This document shows positions 1 to 8,662 of a stretch of DNA of 64,000 bases, one piece after another. The notes under the pieces were generated by a model. The model saw only the letters and a program-made list of their open reading frames with translations, had not been told where the DNA came from and ran no database searches. Source of the stretch: an uncultured Phascolarctobacterium sp. (GTDB lineage Bacteria > Bacillota > Negativicutes > Acidaminococcales > Acidaminococcaceae); NCBI GenBank assembly GCA_949299135.1, contig CASFZG010000001.1, positions 124,001 to 188,000 on the forward strand, given 5' to 3'. Within the stretch, counting starts at the first letter, position 1, and each line of letters starts with the position of its first letter. The translations under genes were made by a program, and so were the position numbers.

Positions 1-657
1 AAAAATCCTGCGGCCCTTAAAGGCAGGCACCTTTACAACCTCCGGCTGCGTTAAATCGGCCTGAATGCCCCAGAATTTAAACGTATCCAGCACGCCGCCC
101 CTTAATTTAAGGGCGCTGGCCAGATTGGACGGGTTGCCGATAGCAAGAATTACATACGGCGGGGCACTGCGGTTGTTGTTTACCGAAAGCGTCGGGCCTG
201 CACAGCGGATTTCACTGGTAGAAACAAGGCGCTCGCCGTTGATGGAAATTGCTTCCGCGCCGGCGGCACGCAGTTCGTTGATAACGCGCAGCAAATCGTC
301 ATCGTGGATGATATAAAGATTGGGGTTTTCGCCCACCTGCGCCGTTACCTTGCTGTCGTCCAGTATCAGCTGGATGCCCTTGCCTTCCAGCGGTACTTCG
401 CCAGCAAATTCTTTCAGGCGCTCTACTTCGCTTTCCAGCGCTTCGTCGCTGCCACTTGCTGCCTGCAAACGCTCAACTTCTTTGGCAAGTTCGTCGCGCT
501 GCTGCTCAACATCGCGCAGGCGTTCTGTTAATTCTTCGGCACGCTGGACGTTGATGGTTTTTTGCCTTTCGGTGGTTTTAATCTGCGTTGCAATCATAAA
601 ACCCAAAATGGCAAAAACTATCAGCAACATTATTTTTGCATGTTTATTTGCTAACAT
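1..657 (-). CDS. DUF881 family membrane-anchored protein, 3' end outside window
   Basis: Partial gene: 219 codons are visible from the ATG at 657, preceded by GAAAGGA, and the frame is still open at base 1. Residues 7-25 form one membrane segment. A coiled coil rich in Glu, Arg and Gln follows (about 30-70), then an alpha/beta domain with the DUF881 pattern LRAAGAEAISINGER and a later VILAIGNP. In other Firmicutes members of this family lie downstream of ftsQ in the division cluster. Their function is not established; a septum-associated extracytoplasmic role is the usual guess. Here it follows ftsQ by about 25 nt, so it is probably co-transcribed with the wall genes. Family lengths suggest only a few residues are missing. 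Confidence 0.82.
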   Translation of the reverse strand, partial: MLANKHAKIMLLIVFAILGFMIATQIKTTERQKTINVQRAEELTERLRDVEQQRDELAKEVERLQAASGSDEALESEVERLKEFAGEVPLEGKGIQLILDDSKVTAQVGENPNLYIIHDDDLLRVINELRAAGAEAISINGERLVSTSEIRCAGPTLSVNNNRSAPPYVILAIGNPSNLASALKLRGGVLDTFKFWGIQADLTQPEVVKVPAFKGRRIF

Positions 658-681
658 ACTTCATTAGTCCTTTCAAAAATA

Positions 682-1449
682 TCAGGCTTTCTGCCTTAAC
701 TTAATATAAGGCTTTGCGAAGGTTAAGTCAATATATTCCGCCCTGATATTTTTTGTTTTTATATCATTAAAGACCGTTACAAATACGTCTTGCTTCTCGG
801 CTATGTTGTCGGCGTTGCCCAAAAGTATCGGGTAGCCGTAGCTGAGGTTGAATTTTACGTTGTTGCCGCTGTCCACGGCAATTTCCGAAATCGAATTGAT
901 AACTTCTTTATCAAGCTTGCTTAAAAAACTTAAAATTGCCAGCACGTTCTTTTCCTTAACGGTATCGCCAAAGAAAATGTTGCCGGTCACCACGCCGGAC
1001 AGCACCGGTACGTCCGCACCTTTAATGCCGTTGCTGACGCTCATCACCACGCCATTGTAATCCACCTGCGCATAGCTTTTGTACGAGCAGGCAATGTAAA
1101 CGGCGGGCACACGCTCCTTAACGCGGATTGCCAAAACGCCCGGCCAGAAATATTCCGTTTCCGCTTTTTCAAAGCGCACATCGTTTTCTATCGCCGTTTT
1201 GACGGCAGACGGTGAAATTATAAACAGATTAACGGGCTGCTGCGTGCCGCACATTTTTAAAATGTCGTCCTGCTTCAGCTTGGTTGTGCCTTCAATAACG
1301 ATGCTGCCAAAGGCTGTTGTCGGCGCAGTCGCCCATTTGTAAACGCCAAAAATGCCGCCCAAAATAACAGCGGCAATAAAAAACAGGCGCAAAAGGCGCA
1401 AGCGCCGCTTTTTACGGTTTTCTCTTAAACGTTCGCGTGTCGATTGCAC
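682..1449 (-). CDS. ftsQ: Cell division protein FtsQ/DivIB
   Basis: Septal assembly protein, 255 residues. A very basic N-terminal cytoplasmic stretch is followed by one membrane helix (about residues 18-38) and an extracytoplasmic POTRA domain beginning near FGSIVIEGTTKL. The family links FtsL and FtsB to the later divisome. I chose the GTG at 1449 because GAGGTG lies 6-7 nt upstream. A TTG at 1467 would extend the frame but has no ribosome site. An 8-codon reading frame (ATG at 1477) ends inside that Shine-Dalgarno sequence. The gene follows ddl by about 30 nt at the end of the mur operon, as in many Firmicutes. Sequence conservation in this family is low, so the call rests on topology, POTRA pattern and position. 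Confidence 0.85.
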   Translation of the reverse strand: MQSTRERLRENRKKRRLRLLRLFFIAAVILGGIFGVYKWATAPTTAFGSIVIEGTTKLKQDDILKMCGTQQPVNLFIISPSAVKTAIENDVRFEKAETEYFWPGVLAIRVKERVPAVYIACSYKSYAQVDYNGVVMSVSNGIKGADVPVLSGVVTGNIFFGDTVKEKNVLAILSFLSKLDKEVINSISEIAVDSGNNVKFNLSYGYPILLGNADNIAEKQDVFVTVFNDIKTKNIRAEYIDLTFAKPYIKLRQKA

Positions 1450-1480
1450 CTTTTTACACCTCGTCAAAATTCTTCATTAA

Positions 1481-2425
1481 TTATTTATTGTCCAGCGATG
1501 CGGACTGCAAAATGATATCGCACAGTTCGGGGAAGCTGATGCCTGCCGCTGCCGCAGCTTTCGGCACAAGGCTGGTTGCCGTCATGCCCGGCACGGTGTT
1601 GATTTCCAGCACATAGCCGTTGCCTTCGCCGTCCAACATTACGTCGGCGCGGGCAACACCGCTGCAGCCCAAAACTTCATAAGCATGTTTGGCAATTTCC
1701 TGAACCTTTTTGGTGGTTGCTTCGTCCAAATCCGCCGGGCAGATATATTCCGTTGCGCCTCTGGTGTATTTGGAATAATAATCATAGTTGCCGGAATGCG
1801 GAGCGATATGGATTACCGGCAAGGCTACAACCTCGCCGTCCTTCTGCATCATGGCAACGGTCAGTTCCCAGCCGCCGATAAATTCTTCCACTAAAATATC
1901 GCGGCAGTATTTAAACGCGTTAGCCAAAGCTTCATCAAGCTGAGCTTCGTCCTTAACGATTTCCACGCCGATGCTGCTGCCCTGGCTGGCAGGTTTAACA
2001 ACTACCGGCAGGCTGAAATGCTGCATAATTTTTTCTTTAATGCCCTGCTCTTTGGCGTTGATAATCAGGCAATCGGGAGTCGGTACGCCTGCGTCGCGCA
2101 GCATGCGTTTGGTCAATGCCTTATCCATGCACACAACGCTGGCAATCATGCCGCTGCCGGTGTAGGGCATTTCGCGGATTTCAAGCAGCGTCTGCAAACG
2201 TCCGTCCTCGCCGTACAGGCCGTGCACAGCATTGAACACAACCTCCGCCTTAGATTCTGCCAGCTGTTTGCCAAAATTTTTCGGGTCAAGGTCAAGCTCA
2301 ACCACATTGGTATAACCTGCTTCGCGCAGGGCGCTGGCAATGGCCTTGCCGGTGTTTAAAGAAATTTCGCGTTCAGCGGACGGGCCGCCCATAACAACTG
2401 CAACTACCTGATTTTTATTAAACAT
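1481..2425 (-). CDS. ddl: D-alanine--D-alanine ligase
   Basis: ATP-grasp enzyme of 314 residues that makes the D-Ala-D-Ala dipeptide used by MurF. Visible landmarks are GGPSAEREIS near the N-terminus (the catalytic Glu region), HGLYGEDG, the ATP-binding VVVKPASQGSSIGVE, the omega-loop tyrosine in YDYYSKY typical of D-Ala-D-Ala rather than D-Ala-D-lactate ligases, and the metal-binding EINTVPGMT near the end. The ATG at 2425 has GGAG 8 nt upstream. It overlaps the end of murC by 8 nt, indicating translational coupling. In many relatives murB sits between murC and ddl; here there is no room for it. Confidence 0.97.
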   Translation of the reverse strand: MFNKNQVVAVVMGGPSAEREISLNTGKAIASALREAGYTNVVELDLDPKNFGKQLAESKAEVVFNAVHGLYGEDGRLQTLLEIREMPYTGSGMIASVVCMDKALTKRMLRDAGVPTPDCLIINAKEQGIKEKIMQHFSLPVVVKPASQGSSIGVEIVKDEAQLDEALANAFKYCRDILVEEFIGGWELTVAMMQKDGEVVALPVIHIAPHSGNYDYYSKYTRGATEYICPADLDEATTKKVQEIAKHAYEVLGCSGVARADVMLDGEGNGYVLEINTVPGMTATSLVPKAAAAAGISFPELCDIILQSASLDNK

Positions 2426-3806
2426 TTTCTTTGCTCCTTTGCAAATCCGTTACTAATGCTTCGCCAACTTTATAAACGTCGCCCGCGCCGATGGTCATAA
2501 CCAAATCGCCGCTGCGTGCGGTTTTAGCAAGATAAGTTTCTATTTCAGCAAGCGACGGTACATATTCAACATCGACGCCGCTTACTTTTTTAATACCTTC
2601 TGCAAGTTTTTTGCTGTTTACGCCTTCAATCGGGTCTTCGCTTGCTGCGTAAATATCCGTTACAATAAGCTTGTCGCAGCCTTTAAAGCAGGCGCAGAAC
2701 TCGTCAAACAACAGCTGCGTGCGCGTATAGCGGTGCGGCTGGAACACGCAGATTAAACGCTGCGGCCTGGTTTGCAGCGCCGCCTTTAAGGTAACGCCGA
2801 TTTCCGTCGGGTGGTGCGCGTAATCGTCAACAACCCACACGCCGTTGGCGCGCCCCTTTGTTTCAAAACGGCGGTGCGCACCTGTAAATTTCTTCAGCGC
2901 ACTTAAAATGCTGTCCGTATCAATGCCCATTTCCACAGCACACGCCAAAGCGCCCAGCGAATTCAGCACATTATGCCTGCCGGGGACAATCAGCTGCACT
3001 TCGGCAAACAGGCTGCCGTTTTTATAAACCTTGTAATCCGTGCCGCCGGTGTGGTAAACAACATCCTTCGCCACATAATCGGCTTCTTCGTTATCAATGC
3101 CGTAGCTGATAACACGCGCTTCGGTTTCCTTTGCCAGACGGCGGAGCTTTTCGTTATCCATGCACAGCACTGCAGCGCCGCCCTGCCTGATATTGCCCAA
3201 GAACTGCTTAAACGCCTTGTAAATATTTTCTTCGCTGCCGTAATGGTCCATGTGGTCGTTTTCAATATTGGTAACAACCGCATACAGCGGATTGAATTTT
3301 AAGAACGAACCGTCGCTTTCGTCCGCTTCGGCAACAACAAAACGCCCGTTGCCGCTACGCGCATTGCCGCCGAGGCTGGTAACTTCGCCGCCGATAACGA
3401 CAGTCGGGTCGATGCCGCTTTCCGTAGCAATGCAGCTTAACATGGCACTGGTGCTGGTTTTACCGTGCGCGCCAGCAACTGCAACGCCGTCCGCATGGTT
3501 GATAAGTTCAGCCAGCACATCACTGCGGTGCATAACACGGATGCCCTGCTCTTTAGCGGCAACCAGTTCGCAGTTGTCCGCATGGATGGCCGAAGAAATA
3601 ACCACCGCGTCAGCGCCCTGCACCTGCTGCGCCGCATGCCCCTGGTAAACCACAGCGCCCAGCGCTTTCAGCTTCTCGCACACGCCGCCCGCATTCCGGT
3701 CAGAACCGGTAACGTGAAAACCGCGCTCGCACAGCACATGCGCCAAAGCGCTCATGCCCGCGCCGCCGATACCAATAAAATGTATATTGTGTATTCCCGA
3801 AAGCAT
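2418..3806 (-). CDS. murC: UDP-N-acetylmuramate--L-alanine ligase
   Basis: Adds the first residue, L-alanine, to UDP-MurNAc in the cytoplasm. It has 462 residues, normal for the family. The N-terminal Rossmann domain shows GIGGAGMSALAHVL, the central Mur ligase ATP site is AGAHGKTSTSAML (about residue 110), and the C-terminal domain carries DDYAHHPTEI. The ATG at 3806 has an excellent GGAGGAGG site. The gene lies between murG (15 nt gap) and ddl (8 nt overlap) in the wall operon. Nothing is missing or unusual in the sequence. Confidence 0.98.
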   Translation of the reverse strand: MLSGIHNIHFIGIGGAGMSALAHVLCERGFHVTGSDRNAGGVCEKLKALGAVVYQGHAAQQVQGADAVVISSAIHADNCELVAAKEQGIRVMHRSDVLAELINHADGVAVAGAHGKTSTSAMLSCIATESGIDPTVVIGGEVTSLGGNARSGNGRFVVAEADESDGSFLKFNPLYAVVTNIENDHMDHYGSEENIYKAFKQFLGNIRQGGAAVLCMDNEKLRRLAKETEARVISYGIDNEEADYVAKDVVYHTGGTDYKVYKNGSLFAEVQLIVPGRHNVLNSLGALACAVEMGIDTDSILSALKKFTGAHRRFETKGRANGVWVVDDYAHHPTEIGVTLKAALQTRPQRLICVFQPHRYTRTQLLFDEFCACFKGCDKLIVTDIYAASEDPIEGVNSKKLAEGIKKVSGVDVEYVPSLAEIETYLAKTARSGDLVMTIGAGDVYKVGEALVTDLQRSKENV

Positions 3807-3821
3807 TAAAATCCTCCTCCG

Positions 3822-4925
3822 TCAGTTTTTTATCAGCTGCAAAGCCTGCTGCGCAATTTCTTTGGCAGCGCCCGGACGGCCGAGGCTTTTGGCAGCTTTT
3901 TTCATCTGCTGTAATTCTTCGTCGCGAATTAAAAGATGTTCTATTTCTTCCAGCAATTTCTCGCCGGTCAGTTCCTTATCCAGAACCACTTTGGCAGCAC
4001 CCGCCGCCTCAACGGCACGCGCATTGAACTCCTGATGGTTCGCCGTCGCATAAGGGTACGGAATCAGCACCGAAGGTATGCCCTTCGCCATCAGCTCCGC
4101 AAGGCCAATCGCGCCCGCGCGGAACACTGCTAAATCCGCCGCCGCCAGTGCCATCGGCATGTCGTGCAGGTAAGGCTTGACGATAATATTATCTTCCAGT
4201 TTGACGTCTTTCTCAAGCTCTTTTATGTAAGCATCGTAATTTGCTTCGCCGGTTGCGTGCAGCACCTGCACATCGTGCCTGCCGCTTAACGCCTGCTCAA
4301 CATACAGCATGGCTTTGTTAATGCTCTGCGCGCCGCGGCTTCCGCCGGATACCAGAATGGTTTTTTTGTCCGCATCCAGCCCGAAGAATTTAATGGCTTC
4401 GTCGCGCTTGTTGGAAAGAATTTCCACGCGGATGGGGTTGCCGGTATAAACCTTCTGCGATTTGCCGGTAAAATATTTTTCCGCCTCATGGTAACCCAAA
4501 AAGACTTTTTTTACAAACCTTGCCAGTATTTTATTGGTAACGCCCGGCATGGCGTTCTGCTCCTGAATAGCAGTCGGTATGCCGCGCAGCGCCGCTAAAA
4601 ACACTATCGGCCCGCACACATAACCGCCCGTACCGATAACAAGGTCGGGCTTAATCTCGCTGATAAGGCTGTTTGCCCCAGCAAGGCCGGTAAACAGTTT
4701 GGCAAAGCTGCGCAGCGTATCAAAGCTCAGGCTGCGTTTAAAGCCTGCAATTTCAATAAAGCGCAGCGGGTAACCGTAACGCGGAATAATATTTTTTTCC
4801 AGCCCCTCTTTGGTGCCGACAAAAATAATTTCGGCCTCAGGGCGCAGTTTTTTAATCTGGTCGGCAATTGTCAGCGCCGGGTAAATATGCCCGCCGGTGC
4901 CGCCGCCCGAAAGTATTACCTTCAC
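3822..4925 (-). CDS. murG: UDP-N-acetylglucosamine--lipid I GlcNAc transferase
   Basis: GT28 glycosyltransferase of 367 residues that converts lipid I to lipid II on the inner face of the cytoplasmic membrane. The diagnostic GGGTGGHIYPAL loop is at residues 7-18, with VSGGSRGAQSIN in the middle, and the sugar-nucleotide site RAGAIGLAEL followed by PYPYATANHQ. The start is a GTG at 4925, in the overlap GTGA shared with the murD stop, with GGAGG upstream. In most bacteria ftsW precedes murG; here murD runs directly into it, so the flippase-associated SEDS gene is not in this cluster. Confidence 0.97.
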   Translation of the reverse strand: MKVILSGGGTGGHIYPALTIADQIKKLRPEAEIIFVGTKEGLEKNIIPRYGYPLRFIEIAGFKRSLSFDTLRSFAKLFTGLAGANSLISEIKPDLVIGTGGYVCGPIVFLAALRGIPTAIQEQNAMPGVTNKILARFVKKVFLGYHEAEKYFTGKSQKVYTGNPIRVEILSNKRDEAIKFFGLDADKKTILVSGGSRGAQSINKAMLYVEQALSGRHDVQVLHATGEANYDAYIKELEKDVKLEDNIIVKPYLHDMPMALAAADLAVFRAGAIGLAELMAKGIPSVLIPYPYATANHQEFNARAVEAAGAAKVVLDKELTGEKLLEEIEHLLIRDEELQQMKKAAKSLGRPGAAKEIAQQALQLIKN

Positions 4926-6286
4926 TTTTGTTCCTCCGCAGCCGCAATTTCTGCGACTATTTCTTTAAAGCAGCGTCCGCGTGCAGGGAAGCCGCTAAAC
5001 ATATCAAAAGAAGCGCACGCCGGAGAAAGCAGCACCGTCTGCGGCTTAACCGCAATTTTGTGCGCCATCTCCACCGCTTCGCGCATGGATTTAACCCTGC
5101 GGATATCGGCAACTCCCGCTTTAACAGCAGCTTCGTTAAAACGCTCTGCCGCTTCGCCCAGCAAAATCAAAGTATCAACCTTGGTTTTAACCAGCGCCAT
5201 CATTTCTTCCAGCGGCGTCAGCTTGTCCGTGCCGCCGGCAATTAAAATCAAATGCCCGTTGGCAAAGGCTTCCAGCGCTTTAATGGTAGAATCGGTATTG
5301 GTAGCCTTGGAATCGTTATAATAAGGCACGCCGTTAACGGTTGCCGTGTATTCAATGCGGTGTTCTACACCTTTAAATGCTTTCAGCACTGCGGCAATGT
5401 CGCAAGGCTTAACGCCTGCAAAAAACGCTGCACCGATAGCGGCCAGCACATTTTCTTCGTTGTGCCCTCCAAAAATCTGCAAATCCTTTTTGTTGCAGAT
5501 AACTTCTTTGGTATCTTCCCAGGCAATTACAAAATCGCCGTTATCCATGTAAATGCCCTGCGGCAGAATTTCCCTGCGGCTGAACCAGCACAATCTGCCC
5601 GGCACAAGCCCGCCCCAGCTTTTAACGATGGGGTCGTCAAAATTCAGCAGCGTAACATCCTCCGGACGCTGGTTTTTAAAAATATTGCATTTTGCCGCGC
5701 CGTAGGCTTCCATGGTATGGTGGCGCGTTAAATGGTCTTCCGTTAAATTTAAAATAACGGCAATTTCCGCGCGGAAGTTTTGGATGGTTTCCAGCTGAAA
5801 ACTGGAAAGTTCCGCCGCCAGCCACGAATTATCCGGCATGGTTTCAACTTCTTTGGTCAACGCCATGCCGATGTTGCCGCCCACTTTGCTTACGCAGGGC
5901 AGCGTTGCCAGCATTTCGCCCACCAGCGTAGTAGTTGTGGTTTTGCCGTTGGTGCCCGTAATGCCGATAATATGCCCGTTGTAATTGCGGTAAGCAAGCT
6001 CCGCCTCGCCGGTTACGTTAATGCCGCGGCGCAAAGCCTCCTGCACCAGCGGGTTTTCAAGGCTGATGCCCGGCGAAAGGATAACTTCTTCCACTTCGTC
6101 CAGCAGTTTTTCACCGCCGCCTATTACAATCTGCCCGCCGGTTTTGGCAAGCAGCTCCTTCAAATCTGCGTTTACTTCATGTTCAGCATCGTTGTAAAGC
6201 AGCACGCTTTTGCCTCCGCGCGCCAAAATCTCCGCCGCGCCGCAGCCGCTGATGCCGATGCCGTAAACAAGTACCGCCTTATCCAA
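4922..6286 (-). CDS. murD: UDP-N-acetylmuramoyl-L-alanine--D-glutamate ligase
   Basis: Adds D-glutamate to UDP-MurNAc-L-Ala. It has 454 residues with the three Mur ligase domains: an N-terminal GIGISGCG nucleotide-binding motif, the central ATP loop GITGTNGKTTTTTL (about residue 110) and a C-terminal domain with DSKATNTDST. The start is a TTG at 6286; the supporting GGAGG lies within the last codons of mraY, 9 nt away, and only 2 nt separate the two genes. It overlaps murG by 4 nt. Confidence 0.97.
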   Translation of the reverse strand: MDKAVLVYGIGISGCGAAEILARGGKSVLLYNDAEHEVNADLKELLAKTGGQIVIGGGEKLLDEVEEVILSPGISLENPLVQEALRRGINVTGEAELAYRNYNGHIIGITGTNGKTTTTTLVGEMLATLPCVSKVGGNIGMALTKEVETMPDNSWLAAELSSFQLETIQNFRAEIAVILNLTEDHLTRHHTMEAYGAAKCNIFKNQRPEDVTLLNFDDPIVKSWGGLVPGRLCWFSRREILPQGIYMDNGDFVIAWEDTKEVICNKKDLQIFGGHNEENVLAAIGAAFFAGVKPCDIAAVLKAFKGVEHRIEYTATVNGVPYYNDSKATNTDSTIKALEAFANGHLILIAGGTDKLTPLEEMMALVKTKVDTLILLGEAAERFNEAAVKAGVADIRRVKSMREAVEMAHKIAVKPQTVLLSPACASFDMFSGFPARGRCFKEIVAEIAAAEEQK

Positions 6287-6288
6287 AA

Positions 6289-7263
6289 TTAAAAGCCTCC
6301 GTTTCCGTTAAGCCAAAGCATAACGCCAACTGCGCACAGCACGCAGCTTGCCGTAAAAAAGCGTTTAACGATTTTGGTTTCCTTCCAGCCGCCCAGTTCA
6401 AAATGGTGGTGAATCGGCGTCATGCGGAAGATACGTTTGCCATGCGTCAGGCGGAAATAAGTAACCTGCATAATTACGCTTGTTGCTTCCATAACGTAAA
6501 TGCCGCCCAGAATTACCAGCAGCAGCTCGGTATGCGTCAATAACGCCAGCGCCGCCACACCGCCGCCGATTGCCAGCGAGCCGGTATCACCCATAAACAC
6601 TCTGGCAGGATAATGGTTAAACAGTAAAAAGCCAAGGCATGCGCCGCAAATTGCCAGCGCAAACACACTCAAATCAAAATGCCCGGTGTTATAGGCAATA
6701 AAAGCATAAGCAACCGTTACCGGCACCGTAACGCTGGCAGCAAGCCCGTCAAGGCCGTCCGTAAGGTTTACGGCGTTGGTTGTGCCAACCAAAAGCAAAA
6801 ATACCAGCACATAATACAGCCAGCCCAGCGGCAGCATGTATTCCGTACCGGGTATGGCAATGCTCAAATCGCCCTGCACATGAGTTTCAATATAATAAAC
6901 ATACGCGCCTGCCAGCACAAACTGCATAAAAAACTTCTGTGCAGCCGTCAGACCAAGGTTGCGTTTCATTACTACCTTAATATAATCGTCAATAAAACCA
7001 ATCAGCGCGTGGCCAAAGGTCAGCAGCAGCGCAATGCAAAGCGCCGGTGTAAAATTGCACCATACGGCAACGGCAACAACAATCGCCAGCAGCATCATAA
7101 TGCCGCCCATCGTCGGCGTGCCGCTTTTTTTCATGTGTTCCTTCGGGCCGCATTCGCGGATGCTCTGCCCAAAATTAAGCTTATGCAAAAGAGAAATAAA
7201 ACTGCTGCCGGTTACGGCGCATACCAGAAACGCCGTAGCCAAAGCGCCTAAAAGGGTTATCAT
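6289..7263 (-). CDS. mraY: Phospho-N-acetylmuramoyl-pentapeptide transferase
   Basis: Polytopic membrane enzyme (324 residues, about ten helices) that attaches the muramyl pentapeptide to undecaprenyl phosphate to form lipid I. Family motifs are present: GTPTMGGIMM near residue 50, GFIDDYIKV with the metal-binding Asp pair, NLTDGLDGLA, and the late cytoplasmic MTPIHHHFELGG. The ATG is at 7263. It sits between murF (21 nt gap) and murD (2 nt gap), so all three are one transcript. Confidence 0.98.
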   Translation of the reverse strand: MITLLGALATAFLVCAVTGSSFISLLHKLNFGQSIRECGPKEHMKKSGTPTMGGIMMLLAIVVAVAVWCNFTPALCIALLLTFGHALIGFIDDYIKVVMKRNLGLTAAQKFFMQFVLAGAYVYYIETHVQGDLSIAIPGTEYMLPLGWLYYVLVFLLLVGTTNAVNLTDGLDGLAASVTVPVTVAYAFIAYNTGHFDLSVFALAICGACLGFLLFNHYPARVFMGDTGSLAIGGGVAALALLTHTELLLVILGGIYVMEATSVIMQVTYFRLTHGKRIFRMTPIHHHFELGGWKETKIVKRFFTASCVLCAVGVMLWLNGNGGF

Positions 7264-7284
7264 AAATCAATCAACACTCCGTAA

Positions 7285-8658
7285 TTATTTTTTCAAAACA
7301 AGGTCAATCAAACCATCCACCTGCATGGAATGAGAACCTTTTAACAAAATTATATCATTATTACGCACTACGCCGCTTAAAATTTTTGCGGCTTCCGCGC
7401 GGTCTTTGCAAATAAAAGTTTTAACTCCGCCGTTTTGCGCCGCCTTGCCAATGTTTACGGCTTCTTCGCCGTAAGTAATCAGCACGTCAACGCCTTCGGC
7501 CGCCGCCATTTCGCCAACTTCCGCATGGGCTGATTGAGAAAGCGCGCCCAGTTCCAACATATCTGCCAGCACGGCAACAGCCCTGCCGCCTTTGGCAGAT
7601 TTTACGGCGTGCAGCGTTTTCAGCGCGCTCGCCATAGAAGCGGGGCTGGCGTTGTAAGCGTCGTTAATAACGGTAACAGCGCCGATTTGCACAAATTCCT
7701 GGCGTTTGCCGGTAAGTTTGACATCTTTTAAAGCAGCTTTAACCTGCGCCAGCGGCACGTTAAAAGTTACCGCCACGCCGATTGCAGCCAATGCATTATA
7801 AACATTGTGTTCGCCCAGCAGCGGCAAAACAATGTGTTCGCGCTCGCCGGTTCTGGCACAAACGCAGTCAAACTCGCTGCCATCAGCATTTAAAACAACA
7901 TTTTCAGCACGCACGCAGGCGTCCTCGCCGCAGCCGTAGGTTACAGCCTGCGCCGCCGTTTTATCCGACATAGCGCGCACAAAAGCGTCGTCGTTGTTCA
8001 GCACGGCAAACTGCTGCGCTGTTAAGCCTTCTACAATTTCACCTTTGGCTTTGGCAATGTTTTCCATACTGCCCAAAAGCTCCATGTGCGTTTCGCCGAC
8101 ATTGGTAACAACGGCAACATCGGGGCTTGCCAGTTCGCACAGCGCACGGATTTGCCCCAAACCGCGCATACCCATTTCCACAACGGCAATTTCCGTGTCG
8201 GGTTTAATGTTCAGCAGCGTTTTGGGAAGTCCGATTTCGTTGTTAAAATTAGCTTCAGTTTTTACTACATTATATTTTACCGCAAGGCAGGCAGCAATTA
8301 AATCCTTGGTAGAAGTTTTGCCGTTGGAACCGGTAACCGCCACTACCTTCAAATTTTCCTGCTTGTCGCGCCATGCCTTGGCAATCAGCTGATAGGCTTT
8401 TAAAGTATCGTCCACCTTAATAACAGCGGCATTTTGCGGCAAACCTGCAACATCATGGCTGATAACTACGCCCGCCGCGCCAAGTTCCAGCGCTTTGGCG
8501 CAGTAATTATGCCCGTCAAAATTTTCGCCGCTTAAAGCCACAAACAACTCGCCCGCTTTAATGCTGCGGCTGTCGGTGTTAACGCCGCAAAACTCAACGC
8601 TCTGCGCATTTTCGCAGCTGCCGCCCGTTGCAGCCAGTATCTCCTGCAAATTCAGCAT
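7285..8658 (-). CDS. murF: UDP-N-acetylmuramoyl-tripeptide--D-alanyl-D-alanine ligase
   Basis: Completes the cytoplasmic pentapeptide by adding D-Ala-D-Ala. It has 457 residues from the ATG at 8658, preceded by AAGGTG. The longer open frame to 8763 runs into murE and lacks a ribosome site. Motifs are VAVTGSNGKTSTKDLI (ATP loop), NFNNEIGLP and the C-terminal NDAYNASPASM. The murE stop lies 4 nt upstream, indicating coupling. This is the usual murE-murF-mraY order. Confidence 0.97.
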   Translation of the reverse strand: MLNLQEILAATGGSCENAQSVEFCGVNTDSRSIKAGELFVALSGENFDGHNYCAKALELGAAGVVISHDVAGLPQNAAVIKVDDTLKAYQLIAKAWRDKQENLKVVAVTGSNGKTSTKDLIAACLAVKYNVVKTEANFNNEIGLPKTLLNIKPDTEIAVVEMGMRGLGQIRALCELASPDVAVVTNVGETHMELLGSMENIAKAKGEIVEGLTAQQFAVLNNDDAFVRAMSDKTAAQAVTYGCGEDACVRAENVVLNADGSEFDCVCARTGEREHIVLPLLGEHNVYNALAAIGVAVTFNVPLAQVKAALKDVKLTGKRQEFVQIGAVTVINDAYNASPASMASALKTLHAVKSAKGGRAVAVLADMLELGALSQSAHAEVGEMAAAEGVDVLITYGEEAVNIGKAAQNGGVKTFICKDRAEAAKILSGVVRNNDIILLKGSHSMQVDGLIDLVLKK

Positions 8659-8662
8659 TTTA

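Noticed and set aside
2990-3283. Alternative frame inside murC
   Set aside because: Overlaps the conserved Mur ligase core in another frame; composition is random-like and there is no ribosome site.
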